Part shown: positions 24,766 through 37,100 of the stretch, piece by piece
Numbering within the stretch: the first letter of the stretch is position 1
How the letters are laid out: every line of letters begins with the position of its first letter
From: Crocodylus rhombifer
Taxonomy: Eukaryota; Chordata; Crocodylia; Crocodylidae
Assembly: GCA_038503035.1 (NCBI GenBank)
Contig: JAVSML010024260.1
Location: 1,145,953 to 1,209,952 of the forward strand
Length of the DNA: 64,000 bases
Direction: 5' to 3'
Position numbers and translations under genes: made by a program
The notes under the pieces: generated by a model
Told to the model about the DNA's origin: nothing
Database searches by the model: none
The model's input: only the letters and a program-made list of their open reading frames with translations

Positions 24766-24980
24766 ATTTTCTTCACAGTCAGGGTGTCCAGACTGTGGAA
24801 TAAGCTCCCTCCAGAGGTGGTGCAACCATCTACCCTGGGAATATCTTCAAGAGGAGACTGGACGGCCACCTCGCTGGGGTCGCCTGACCTCAGCTGTCTT
24901 TCCTGCCTAGTGCAGGGGGGCTGAACCCAATGATCTTGCAAGGTCCCTTCCAGCCCTTTACAATCTGTGAATCTATAAGG
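24766..24980 (+). mobile_element. CR1 LINE 3' end, close to the exon B donor
   Basis: Only the last coding residues and the 3' UTR remain. The + strand gives FFTVRVSRLWNKLPPEVVQP-like sequence followed by an eroded LGxFKRRLDGHLAGV stretch, then CAGGGGGGCTGAACCCAATG, AAGGTCCCTTCCAGCCC and CTGTGAATCTATAAGG. It begins about 37 bases after the exon B splice donor and is strongly 5'-truncated. Confidence 0.88.
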
Positions 24981-25254
24981 TGTGAAAATCTGATTTGAAT
25001 TGTACTGATGACTTCCTTACTCCTACTTAAATACATAAGATCAGAATCCAGTCTTAAATCTCTGGGGAATTTGCTTTTTATTTCCTAAAACCTATAATAT
25101 AAATAGAATGCATTTATCAAACTCAGATGAAGATTAGTGTATAAATAATGTAATCTTTAAAAAAAAATCATACTTTAGAGGTGACTTCAACAAAAAATCT
25201 TCCTTTTAGGATTTTGTTTGGGTTTTTTTATATTCTTACTTATTATTTTATATA

Positions 25255-25345
25255 TTCTACACCTACATCGCCATATCGATTTGGAGATATATCTATATCA
25301 ATATAGCTATATCAATATGTTGATATAGATATATATACTACATGC
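25255..25345. repeat. ATATC-rich low-complexity tract
   Basis: Repeated (A)TATATC / GATATA units that are self-complementary. Confidence 0.8.
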
Positions 25346-25487
25346 TGCTGATGGTGAAGGATGCAGCAATGTGTGAAAAATTTGATATTATATTTAAGTT
25401 TGCAGAAATGGCATACAATCAAAAGTATGAATCTATTCAGCCGTGCAGGTAAGTTTAAATGCTTTTTAGTAGTATTTTAATTTATAC

Positions 25488-25728
25488 TGACCGTGTCTAC
25501 ATGAGATGCTGACTGAGCAGTAGCCTGATACTACTGTGCGGTAGCATCATGCGGCAACAACCGTGATGCAACACTGCTGTGTAGTAGTCTGACAAAAAAG
25601 ACATTTGTCAGCACTACTGCATAGTAACTTGGGTTACAGCACAGCTACTTAGTACTTGTTTATAAAAGTAATAAATGACTATGCAGTAACAACTGCGCAA
25701 TCAATGTCTCGTGTAGACATGGCCACTG
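25488..25728. mobile_element. Foldback MITE, family 1, copy 2
   Basis: This matches 4978-5215: left end GACCGTGTCTACATGAGATG, right end TCTCGTGTAGACATGGCCAC, and interior GAGCAGTAGCC, GATACTACTGTGCGGTAGCA and GGGTTACAGCACAG blocks in the same order. It encodes no protein. Confidence 0.8.
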
Positions 25729-25894
25729 AGATTTTGAAAAATAAATAGGTTAAATAATATTTGAGTTTAGTTTTGGCTTACAATAACTTATTAACAGAAT
25801 AACTTATTAATAGAATAATGTATAAAATAGGGGAGTGGCAAGAAAACAAAATAACTTAAAAGGGAGCTAAAATATCATTGTAAATCAGAGATCC

Positions 25895-26300
25895 TGTCCC
25901 TTCCAAACACTGTCCTAGCCTAACTTTGTTTGCTAAAAGCCTGCCCAAAAAGGAAGGTCTTACAGCACTACTGAAAGATGTCCAGACTTGCGTGCTGGCA
26001 AGCCTCCAGAGGGCGGTCTAGAGCTGAGGAGCAACTACTGAAAATGATTTTCCATGACTTTTTGCCAAGAAGACTTGGCATACTGATGTACTTGCAGGAG
26101 GTTGCTATTGGCTGACCTTAGGGATTGCTGTGGGCAGGAAGGGAGGAGGTGGTCTCTTAGGTGTGTAGGGCCTAGACTATTTAGGGCTTTTTAGGTAAAA
26201 AAATAAAATAAAATGACACTTTGAATTGTTCCCAAAAATGCAACTTGGAGCCAGTTTGGAGTCTGGACCATTGAAGTTATTTTCTCCTGACAGTCCCCCA
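25895..26300. repeat. Possible old dispersed repeat
   Basis: The part reading TTTAGGGCTTTTTAGG, then ACTTTGAATTGTTCCC and TTGGAGCCAGTTTGGAG, resembles a dispersed vertebrate repeat with a TTTAGGGCTTTA ... ACCTTGAATTG ... GGCAGCCAGTG pattern. Recall-based; the boundaries are guesses. Confidence 0.35.
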
Positions 26301-28089
26301 CACCTGCCAGAAGGTGAGCAGCTGTGTTTTGCAGCAGCTGCTAGTGGTGAACAGGTACTTGCATCTGTAGTTCCATTGGCTTCAACATTCTCTCACCCTT
26401 GGGAGTAAGGGGTTCAGCAGTGGCACAACAGGACTCATGAGTTGTATATTAACCTTCATACTAAATTTCCATGCTTTTGTATGTTTCTAGCCAGACCTTT
26501 ATCAAGGCATTTACATTTTTTGCGTGTGTGAACTGGTTTAAGACTGATTTCTTTTCTTTTTATTACTGCCACTTAAGGATGATCTAAAAGTAATTACAAT
26601 GATTAAGGCATAATGCAATTCAAAATAATTACAGCCCACTGCATATAAAACTAACAAAACTTTCTGCCTTGATTTATGGGTCCTTTTGGTTGGGCAGGAG
26701 TCTCAAATGATGCCTCTGGGAGCAACACTCCAGATAATGTTAGGCCATTTTAAAAAAGGAGATTTGTGTAGTCTATCAGGGCTGAGTAATTTTTTTTCCC
26801 CATAGTGAGAAATTGGTTGTTATCATAGATCACAGATACTGCTCAAAGCTCTTATGAAAGATGAATTAATTTCACTAATGCTTTAATGCAAACCTTTCAT
26901 GGAGAAGGCTGTATGGTGATAACCTTACTGCAGTCTCTCCTTTCTCAATGATGATTTATGTTGTCTTTTAGTAGATGAAACTGCCTGTATTCACAATCCA
27001 TCTGCTGGCTAAAGGAATCCTATTAACAGGGGATCTGAGGAGAGACTTAATATTGTAAGGTGAAAGATGTGGTATCCCCTTTCTGGGGCATGAAGTTGGA
27101 TTCTTTCTCTGTTCTAAAATTTGGAAACCTCTCCCAAAGAGCACATAACTGATATGTGTCATTTAGACCTGATTCTCTGCCTGTCCTGACAGGGGATCAA
27201 CCAATGAATGGATCTCTTAAAATGAAAGCCAAGTTAATGGTTTTAAAGACTGCAATAATTCCCTTCCTGGTTATAATTTCTATTTGTCTGTGTTATAGAA
27301 TTCCCTTTTATTCCAGCATCAGTAACTCAGTGTTTGGGTCTGTTAATATCCAACTGGTAGCCAAAAATAAGGAAAATACCTCAGTTGCAGTTTACACTTA
27401 AGATTGATGAGCCCATTCAGAACCTCACTATTTTTGTTTAGTTGTTTACTGGTTGTAAAAGTAGTTTATCAAGCAATCGCCATCTAGCAAGCAGTAGCAA
27501 CTATTCTTAACTTTAAGCAAGTGATTTTTTTCCACAAATGTAAGGTGATTACTTGTATTTTTGCAAGCTAAGCACATCAGTAAGTGAATGCGTGTAGCCT
27601 TACATAGCCTAGAAACAAAAAGCAAAGGTTTTGATTGTAGAACATGTAAGGGGACAGTTGTAGCCTCATTCTCACTATTTCAGGTAGCAGTAGTAGGGAA
27701 GACAGCAGCATGATCCTTAGCATGGGCAAATCCTCTGAGTAGGTACGTACTATCCTCAATAAACTTATCCTGTCGTTGCTATACCAGGCTGAAGCCTGTG
27801 TTGTCAGATTTTCACAACTGTTTTTATTGTGCTGGCTAAACTTAAAGCAAGCACTGGCCTCCACATACATGCTGTAATCCCACCTTCATTTTGCTGTGTA
27901 TATGCTGTGTATAAACTCTTAAGGATTGTTTTATTAGGAAAAAGGATAAAGTACAACTAATTGCAAGCACTAAGTTCTAGTTCTGTCTTATCTCTTCCAC
28001 TAACTTGCTATGTGATTATGGGCATTTAACTGTATTATGTATTATACTTTAATTATCCCCTATATGTATACAGGGGATAATAAGATCTA

Positions 28090-28251
28090 CTTACAGCACA
28101 TCAGAGCACCCTCCTAGCTCATTTACAGGCAAATGGCACTTAATGTGTATTAGCCTATTTTAATGCACATTAACAATATAGCATGGGGCACCTATACACG
28201 TGCATTGAGGCTGCTCTAAGCATGTCTGCTGGAGCCTGGTAATTGCCACGT
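28090..28251. mobile_element. Foldback MITE fragment, families 2 and 3
   Basis: Contains the TTAGCCTATTTTAATGCACA block shared with 14.3 kb and a CACCTATACACGTGCATTGA end. It is cut off at 28251, where arm 2 of the inverted duplication starts. Confidence 0.6.
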
Positions 28252-28504
28252 TCTTCTCTCATTTCAGTCAGTTAACAATGGTGGGAGCCAAAGGAGAAAA
28301 CTCTTCATTTTGTTCCTTCTTTCCTTCCATGTGAGAATTCTGTTATTAAAGAACAGGTAGTTCAACTCTGCAAAACTAAACTGCTCACATTAAGAATCAA
28401 TCAAATCTGTTACTGAATGGCTACATCTCAGATTCACACAGGCTGTTCAGCATTTGGAACAAGTCCACTGATTATATATAGTGAACAATACGCATCACAT
28501 ATAT
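28252..28504 (-). repeat. Inverted duplication, arm 2
   Basis: Reverse complement of 21881-22131. MITE-like sequence lies on both sides (GTGCATTGAGGC to the left, CAGCGTCCCCCACACTG to the right), so this arm looks like a later arrival inside a MITE, while arm 1 has no such flanks. Confidence 0.85.
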
Positions 28505-29240
28505 CAGCGTCCCCCACACTGAAAAATGATGGCAGGTACGTTTTAACTAAAGCTTGTTTGATGAACGATAGGTAAATTGCTGCCGCCGCCATTTTTTAGC
28601 GCGGGGACACATGTGATGCACATGACACTCCAGGCACTTTTATTAGAGTAGCTCTCAGAGCTGCTCTAACAAAAGCGACCCCCACAAGCCCTGCTGCCTC
28701 ACCAAGTACATGTTTTAGTGATACTTTAATGCACATTAAAGCACAGGTTTTAGCAATGCTTTAATACACATTAAAATATGCTAATGTATATTAAAGCTCA
28801 CTTGTAGAGGATCCCCATGAGTACCTATGCTCTTTAGTTTATGTGCATTAAGGCAAGCAAATGCATATTTTCTTAGTACCTCACAATGGGAAGGCATTTT
28901 TACGTGTGCTTTCAGAGGTGGTACTGGGCAAGCCAATTAGAAGTGCCTGTGCATTATGTGTATCAGTGTTGCCAGGAATCCCCATGCTGAAAAAATGTCA
29001 GCAGGGCACTTTGAAATAAAACACGTCAAGCTTTAGTTCAAAGTGCACTCCCATGGAGACTTCCGGCCTAGAGACATGTGGCGATGCTGATACACATGAT
29101 GCACAAGGCTGCTGCAGCACATCAATTTCTGTGCTCCAGCAGACTTCCAGCGTATTGAAGCAGGCTCCCCACATGTGTGTAGGAGCCCAGGGGCACTAGA
29201 TTTAATGTACATTAGCTAAAGCATGTGAATGCACATATAG
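28505..29240. mobile_element. Cluster of foldback MITE pieces
   Basis: Two or three related pieces. One has GTTTTAACTAAAGCTTGTTT as at the 16.9-kb palindrome, then GGGGACACATGTGATGCACA. Another has TTAAAATATGCTAATGTATA as in family 2. The third, around 28.96-29.2 kb, has GTATCAGTGTTGCCAGGAAT and GCGATGCTGATACACATGAT as opposing arms. Boundaries are approximate. Confidence 0.6.
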
Positions 29241-29296
29241 ACACACCCATGGCCTCCCACCCACCCAAACAGTTAAGTTCATGTTTGTATCTAATT

Positions 29297-29326
29297 TTGG
29301 AGGGGAGGGGAGGGGAGGGGAGAAGA
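29297..29326. repeat. (GGGGA)n microsatellite
   Basis: About five GGGGA units. Confidence 0.9.
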
Positions 29327-32300
29327 GGGCTGGACAGACAAAATTACTAACACAGAAGTTTGGTAGCAGCTGTAATACACCTGCTAGCAGGATCAGCCAC
29401 CTCGTATTTTCCCATCTCTTCTTCTGCATCTTTCAGCCCACTACTAGATTACCTAACATTCAGAAAGGCCTTTTGACCTTCACCCAGTCCATGTTTATGA
29501 CTGCTTTCTGGCACTGACTAAACATAGACCACTTTTATCAATTTAAAGCACTTTACTGAAAACATCCCATTAAACATACTTGCCTACCTCACATTTCCTT
29601 TTATAAACTACATTTGCCAGCACCACTGGAAGAATATAAAGACACCCTGGAAAGGCCTCTGGGGGTGCAGAGCATGAGGTAGGAAAGGATCTCCATAGCT
29701 ATAAACTGTCTGTGCTAGCAAAAAGAGAACTCTGCACAAAGGACTCACATTTCTGCTGTTTCAGTTTCTGTCCAAGTGATATTGAACTACAAAGAAACTT
29801 TTTAGAGTGAAATTAAAGGTTTAAGTAACACAGATTAATTTAAGTCTCATTTGATTAGAAGTGAGAGGAAACAAGAATATTAAATTTTCCAAGCCCATCC
29901 TAAACTTTACCCTAAGAAAATTTTCTGCTACTCTCAATGAGGTTTTTATTTTTTTGCCCATGGAATTGGGCCACCAGTTTGTACACCTATGTTTTTGCAG
30001 TCCAGGTTATGTATTTTCTACTAAGTTATAGCTGTAAGTTAAGAAGGAAATATTAAACTGACACATTTGCTTATAGTTTTTCTACCATTATACCTTTTAA
30101 CTTCTAGGGATTGAGTTTATGGATTTCTGAACATTTTAATTATCAAGAAAAGTATTGTGTTACAGAAATAAAGAGTTGTAGATCATAAATTTGAATGTAA
30201 TAACTTAGGTTGAGGAAACTAATCCATCATGGTCTAAATAATTTGAAAATCGAATATTTAAAGAATAAAGTATCCCTAAGTGGAAATTTCTCTGAAGTTT
30301 TGAGAATTAGATAGTGACTTTTAAAAATCCCAAATTAGCAAGTGCTTTATAGTCACTCAGTAGAGTTTTGTTATTCAGTCTTATGTGTACTGTAGGATTA
30401 TCTAAAGGCTTAATTAGGTTTGGGACCTCATGTTTTGTGCTATATTCATATGTATAATGTTGGAGAGACTCTCAAGAAAGTTTATAATAAATTTGCATCT
30501 ACACAATGGAATAAATATTTAGACTACTTTAATGTGAATAAGAAAAAGATGACGATAGCCATCAAGAATTTCATCCAATTTTTTTTCTGTTAAAAATGAG
30601 TATGCACATGCATGTGTGTCTCTCTCTCTGTATGATGTGATTACCAGCTACTGTAAACACTAAGCAGACTATGACATGCATGGATTAAGGTTTAATGGAA
30701 GTCCCCACTTGAGACTTTGAGGGGGAATTCCTTTATTCGGGTAATACAGCATAGGAGGAATTCATGCTGAATGGCAGTTACTGCATCAGTTGCACTTGCC
30801 GTTTGTTAGACCAGGTTTCTTTTTTGTTATTCAGTTGTTTCATCTACAAATTTCCCCTTCTTCCTCTTTGAACCATGCTGTTCCTTTAAGAAGCTGCAAT
30901 TACACTGCAGTCATTGCCACTTTAATCTGTCTTTCCTTCATGCCCCTGCTTTGTATGGTTGAATAAACCCTTGCTGGGTCACTATTTAATTTGATATGGT
31001 CCCTCTCAGTAAAATGATGGAGAAAAGATGAATTAAGGCTCTGTGCTAGTCATTATCAATCATGGTTTGTGTGCATTACTTATTGCTCACAGTGCATTTT
31101 GACATTAGCCCTCTATAACCTCTCTCTTCATGTTAATGTTGTCTGGAGGTCCTTTTACCCCATGTAGCTGAGGTTATTTATGTAGGTGGTGTTTCTAGAG
31201 GGTTTTAAAAGGTCAGCGTGATGTCCCTGGGGACCCTACTCACAAAGAAAAGGCTAACACAATGAAACTGCAAATTTTACAATTGTGAGATTTTTTTAAA
31301 AATGAAAAAAAAGACTTGAAGTAAAGATTCTTCAGGTTTCAGCCGCATGTATTATAATGAAAACTCAGTGAAGTAGGATTCAGTACTTAATGGTGTTCAT
31401 AAAACCAGCATTCACTGCACAAATGTACACATTGGGAAACGCCCATGCTACTGTAAAAGATTTCTGTATTTGCACCCTATAATGGAAAATAAACTAAATT
31501 CCTTCTAATCAGCTTGTGTCAATGTAAAATGGCATGAAAGAGAACAAGCCAGTAGAGCAGTTAGCAGACTCGATACTAACATTGTATGCATTTGCACAGC
31601 AGCCAGTATAAGAATCTGAAAAGAGGCCTTCAGAGATGTCTGCAAAGAAGTGGATAATGTTGCAAAACAGGGCACTCCATATCTTGGGATCTGGGTGTCC
31701 CAGCTGGCAAGTGTTTCCCTGACAGTAGTAGGTTTCTATAGCTCTAGCAGTAAAACTATTATGCACATTCACATGTCTGCTGAGGGTGTAATTATTTTAT
31801 TGGCACTGTCTGCTTCAGGTTAATGATGCTATGTTTTGAAATAGAGGTGCAAATTGTTTTGAAACTAATTTTTAGCTACATTCTGGTTACAGGACACTTT
31901 AAGTAATTATACATATTTACATACTTATTTGGAGTGAATGATTTCATTTTTTAAAATTTGTTTCCAGCTTTTATTTGTAGAGGTACATAATACTTTGCCA
32001 AAAAGAAAAGATAGCAACCTGGAGATGATAGCTTAGATGAGGTCATCAGATGTATCACAGACTTTTGACCTCTTCATTTTAAATTATATTTTGCTTTTTA
32101 AAATAAATCTTGATGGATCAAAAGCTTAGTAATGCAAAATTTTAAGCATACATAAAAATACAAAAGGTACATATGAGAATCAGTACACATTTTCCTTATT
32201 TTCTCCACTGAGATCAAATTGAGGCCAACATGGCTGACTGTTACAATTGTTAAATGTTATGGTAAATGTCTAGTAAAAAAACCTTGAAATTTGCTTGTTT

Positions 32301-33892
32301 TTATTTACCTTCCGATAGTATTTTATGTCATATGCTTACAGCATTTTCTAGAATATCTAATCTAATACAAAATGCTAGTTCACAGCAATAAAATGCATTG
32401 CTAAAATACTGTGTTTAGCCCAGGAAGCTTAAAAGGTGGTGATGGACCATATTAGAAACTATTTTTTTAAAATAATTTTAAAATAATCCTCTGATTTGTT
32501 TTATTTCTAAGATGGAGCATATGGCAATACCACCCCCAACTGTTGATAACTTAAATATATTTTTGTATAATTTATGGTGCCCATATTTTCTGCATTTTTG
32601 ATGTTTCTTCAAATCCATGGGAATTTGTCTGGGTGCTCATCCCCCTCATTTAGATAGTGTTGGATTCTTTCAGCCAGCAAGGCCTCGTATTTCCCAAAGG
32701 CATAAAGGACTGTTGCTTCTTACCTCCCACACAACAAGATAGAGCTTTATATTATACACCAATTCTCTGCACACTGTGCTAGCATTACTTAGAAAAGTAG
32801 TTACCTGATTAATTGGTTACTGTATAGAACTGATCATCCCATTGTCCACATATGTATGCACTCTTTTCATTGAATATGTTTGTTGGCTTAGATGATCATG
32901 ACCACACTCCAAACAGGGTACCAATATAGAGGGTGAGGAGGAGAGATCTGTACCTTGTGTAACAGTCCAATGCCTGTTGGCAAGGGGCATTACCAATGCC
33001 TGTTCTATCTGGGAGGTATTCTGTTTGTTACTTTTTCTCTAAGCTTTCTGAGAGTGATGGAAGCTCACCTACAATTGTTCTTTCTTGAGACATTAATTCA
33101 CACTTTTCTGGTCAGCAAGAAGAAGGCTACATCCAGCCTCCAGTACAGACTACCACTGCACTTCCAACTACCATCCCATCATCTCTTTCAGCACCTATAT
33201 TATACACAATGCTAGGTAAATAGCTGGTGAGCCCAGTACCAGATAAAATACTTCAGATTTATAGTACAAACATCTCAGTTATCATTTGATCACTTGCCCT
33301 TTGATCTTTCTGCAACACTGAAGATGCTCACGAAAATGGGTAGTAGTTGGGGCAGCACATTCAAAATTACAAGGTATCAGTATCTGTAATTATCTGGATA
33401 ACAGACTGATTATATCAATCAGATGACAAACTTGATTCAGTAATTCTGAAGTTCGTTGCCAGAAATCCACACTTTCTCCCATTTTCCTATAGATTTCATA
33501 GGGGCACTATTAGATGCCAAATTAGTGTAAAAGCTCATCTTCCATTAAAGAGAAACTAAACAATAATTGGCCTCTTGAACCAGTTTCAGGATCTCTGAAG
33601 AGCATTGGTGTGATGCCTCTGAGCTCTAAGACTGATGGCCTTTTGTGCCTTTGTGAGATACTATACCACATTTTAAGTATGCTTTATGCAAGGATGTTTA
33701 ACATCATGATATCAGCCTAGCATCATATCAGTGTGTAGACATGTAAGTCACACCTCATTCAGCTGATGGAAAGACTCTTGAGGTGTGCAACGGGACACTC
33801 TGATCAGCTTCTCTGCCCACACCAAGATTCTGGTGACAGACAAATACACTTAGATCCAGGTTATTTGAAGTTATCTAGATAACCATCAGACA

Positions 33893-35938
33893 CAGGACCT
33901 AACCTATATCACACCAGCTAAGGCTTTGTCTGTCTGGGTCTTAAAAACCTGTAAGGATGGAGATTCTGCAACTTCTTTAGGTAACTTGTTCCAGTGCTTA
34001 CTATCCTCCTTTGAGAGACTTTTTCCTACTGTCTAACCTAAATTTCCTTTGGTGCAACTTGAAACTGTTGCTCCTTGTTTTGTCATCTGCCACCCCTGAA
34101 AACAGTCTAACTCCATCCTCTTTGTAACCACCCTTCAGGTAGCTGAAGGTTGTTATTAAATCCTTCCTCAGTCTTCTCCAGAATAAATAAGCTTGGTTCC
34201 CTCAGCCTCTCCTCAGAAGTCATGTGCCCCAGCCTGCATTTTAGTTGTCCTCTGCTGGACTCTTCCCCAATTTGTCCACATCCTTTCTGTAATGGGAGGC
34301 TTAAAACCTGGATGTGGCACTCCAGATGTGGCCTCACCACTGCTGAGCAGAACAGAATAATCATTTTCCTCAGTCTGCTGGCAACACTCCTACCAATGCA
34401 GCCCAGTGTGGTGTTAGCTTTCTTTGCAACAAGGGTACACAGTTGGCTCATATTGAGCTTATTGTCCACAGCAGCCTCCAGGTCCTTTTGTGCTGGTTAG
34501 CCAGTCATTGCCCAGTCTATACAGATGCATGGGATTGTTTCATCCTAAGTGCAAGACTTTGCACTTTTCCTTATTGAACCTCATGAGATTTCTTTTGGTC
34601 CACTCCTCAATCTGTCAATGTCCCTCTGAATCCTAGCCCTACCCTGTAACATATCTACTGCTTCACCCAGCTTGGTGTCATCTGTAAACTTGCTGAAGGT
34701 GCGCTCCATCCTATCTCCCAGGTCATTGATGAAGATATTGAACAAAATCAGCCCCAGAACCAACTCCTGGGGCACTCCACATGATACCAGATGCCAATTA
34801 GACATCAGACCATTGAACCCAAGCTCACACTTGAGCCCATCCAGCCAATTTTCTATCCATCTTACAGTGCATTCATCCAACCCATACTTCCTTAGCTGGT
34901 TTGTGAGAACATTGTATCAAAAGCCTTGCTAAAGTCATGATATCCTCTGCTCTCCCCACATCCACAAAACCAATCATTTCATCGCAGAAGGTAATCAGGT
35001 TGGTCAGGCTTGACTTGATCTTGGTGACTGACTGTTCCTACAACCACCTTTTCCAAGTAATTAGAAATGCACTTGGACCTGCTCCATGTGAGAAGGACTT
35101 GCTCCATGATTTTTCCAGGGACTGAAGTGAGGCTGACTGGGCTGTAGTTCCCCAGATCCTCCTCCTTCCCTTTCTTAATGATGGGAACTGTATTTGCCCT
35201 ATTCCAGTCATCTGGGACCTCTCCCTATCACAATAAGTTTTCAAATACAATGGCCAGTGGCTCAGCAGTCACATCAGCGAACTTCTTCAGCACACTTGGG
35301 AGCATTGCATCCCATGGACTTATACACATTCAACTTTTATAAAAAGTCCCTAACCTGTTCTTTCACCACTGTCAGCTGTTCACCTCCTCCCCAAATTGTG
35401 TTGCCAGATGCAGTAGTCTAGTAGCTGACCTTGTCTGTGAAAACAAAGGTAAAAAAAGTATTGAGTACTTCAGCCTTTTCCACATCATCTGTCATTAGGT
35501 TGCCTCCCCCAGTCAGTAAGGGATCCACAGTTTCCCCAATCTTCTTATTTTTGACATACATGTAGAAACTTTTCTTGTTACCCTTCATGTTCCTTGGTAG
35601 CTGCAACTCCAGTTGCACTGAGGCCTTCCCAATTTCATCTCCACATGCCCGAGCAATACTCTTACACACTTCCCTAGTTGTTTGTCCAAACTTCTTGTAA
35701 GCTTCCTTTTTGTGTTTTAGCTCATTGAAGTGTTCCCTGCTAAGCCAAGCTAGTCTTCTGCCATGCTTGCTAATCTTCTGTGCATCAAGAAAGTTCATTC
35801 CTGCACCTTTAGTAAGGTTTCTTTAAAATATAACCAGCTGTCCTGGACGCCTTTCTCCCTCAGACTGGCCTCTCTGGGAGATCCTGCCCATGAATTCCCT
35901 GAGTGAGTCAGACTTGGATGGATCTCTGAAGCCTGTAA
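33893..35938 (-). mobile_element. CR1 LINE, 2-kb reverse-oriented copy
   Basis: This covers CR1 ORF2 from the linker after the endonuclease to the C-terminal tail. Minus-strand frames show SKHGRRLAWLSREHFNELKH, KKEAYKKFGQTTREV and GGGNLMTDDVEKAEVLNTFF at the 5' side. The reverse transcriptase core follows: NGLMSNWHLVSCGVPQELVL, GLILFNIFINDLGDRMERTF and FSKFTDDTKLGEAVD, where the catalytic FADD box reads FTDD. Then come CTLVAKKANTTLGCIGRSVA and the KRV(Q)R-type tail. At least four frame breaks show it is inactive. It is an older subfamily than the 42.8/52.2-kb copies. Confidence 0.92.
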
Positions 35939-36584
35939 CAAACAGTATCACTCTCAAATTGGGGTTGGCAGCCACAAACAGATTTGTCGGGAAACTGACT
36001 AGACCTGTTACATGTACACCATGATCCAGAGGATTGACAGTTGCCTACCAAGCTACCTTTAAAGCTCCAATAATACCAAATTCAGCCTACTTTGCTTTCT
36101 ATATCAATGCAATTTGTGTAGATTTAAACTTCATACCGAAGTAAAAAAGCAATTGCTGTCCTTGCTGACTCAATAAATGCCTTGAAAGAAGTCTCCTTAA
36201 TGACCTTAACATGAGGCCTTGAACATATTAATTGTTATCATCATCTTCCTTGCACTATAGTTTTAAAAATTAGATTCTTTATTGGTATCATTTCAGTATT
36301 ACATTTCATCATGCAGAATATCTAAAGATGAAATCCAGGTCCTGAAGTACCTGGCAAGATTCCCTATATTTGCCATATTAAATTTCCTTATCTGCCATAG
36401 CCACCAGGTACTACTATTTTCCTTCAGGATATTCAGCCATGCTTGACTAAAAGTCTTGTTCAGTGCCTTGCCCCAACAACAGTGTTTCATAGTTACCTAT
36501 ATGACGAATGGAATGTGTCATCTCTCCATTTTAAAGATAGTTGGACAGTCTCAATCATTCATTTAAAAGTACTAATACTATCAC

Positions 36585-37100
36585 TGCCGGCTCATCCTCT
36601 GCTTGCACCCATGAGGTGTCTATCCAAGCAGGACCACTCACCATCAAGGTTTCCACCAGGTCCTGGTTTGAAGTTGTGGGGACTTGCACATTCCTTTGAG
36701 TGACAGCTGGGTGTGGAGCACCTGCAAGGTGACCAGTGCCTCCTGGTGATAAATCTCAGGGAGCAGGTCAGAGAGCTAAGAAAGCGGGTAGTGAGGCTCC
36801 AAAGCATCCTCAGCCATGTGTTCATTGATTTGATACTGGATGTGACCTCTAGGACAGCCAAGGAAGGACTGCCAGAGGTGGCACTGGAAATAGAAGAGAA
36901 CATGGACTCCCAAGAAGGTGGAAGCTGGAAACTTCTGACCTCCGGCAGCATACAGAAGTCTTTATCCACACCTGCATCAGTTTGCCTGGAGAAGATATGT
37001 TGGGCCCTGACAACAGAGGAGAAGGAGCACATTCCACCAAATGTTGCTATCCTTGAATGCATGAAGAAGCAGAAATGAAAAGTAGATGTTAAAAAGCACA
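36585..37100 (+). mobile_element. CR1 ORF1 fragment
   Basis: The 121-codon frame at 36713-37078 starts MEHLQGDQCLLVINLREQVR and continues ELRKRVVRLQSI, a short coiled-coil-like stretch. Further on it has EGGSWKLLTSGS and CWALTTEEKEHIPP. This pattern (LREQV/L heptads, then EGSWxxVTSG and a FxxLxxEE motif) matches the ORF1 protein of crocodilian and turtle CR1 elements, a nucleic-acid-binding partner of the ORF2 polymerase. Orientation is opposite to the ORF2 piece ending at 35938, so the two come from separate insertions. The subfamily assignment is from memory. Confidence 0.6.

Noticed and set aside
25326..25450. Open frame with a GTAAG donor (MVKDAAMCEKFDIIFKF...), possible extra exon
   Set aside because: No polypyrimidine tract or AG acceptor at a suitable place, it lies in a low-complexity ATATC region, and exons B and C of INPP5A already join directly in frame.
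33515..33893. Extension of the 33.9-kb CR1 further to the left
   Set aside because: The CR1 3' UTR block and terminal repeats are not recognisable before about 33893.
36592..37062. 156-codon minus-strand frame as a gene
   Set aside because: It is the shadow of the CR1 ORF1 fragment on the plus strand, whose coiled-coil and SWKLLTSG pattern is recognisable.
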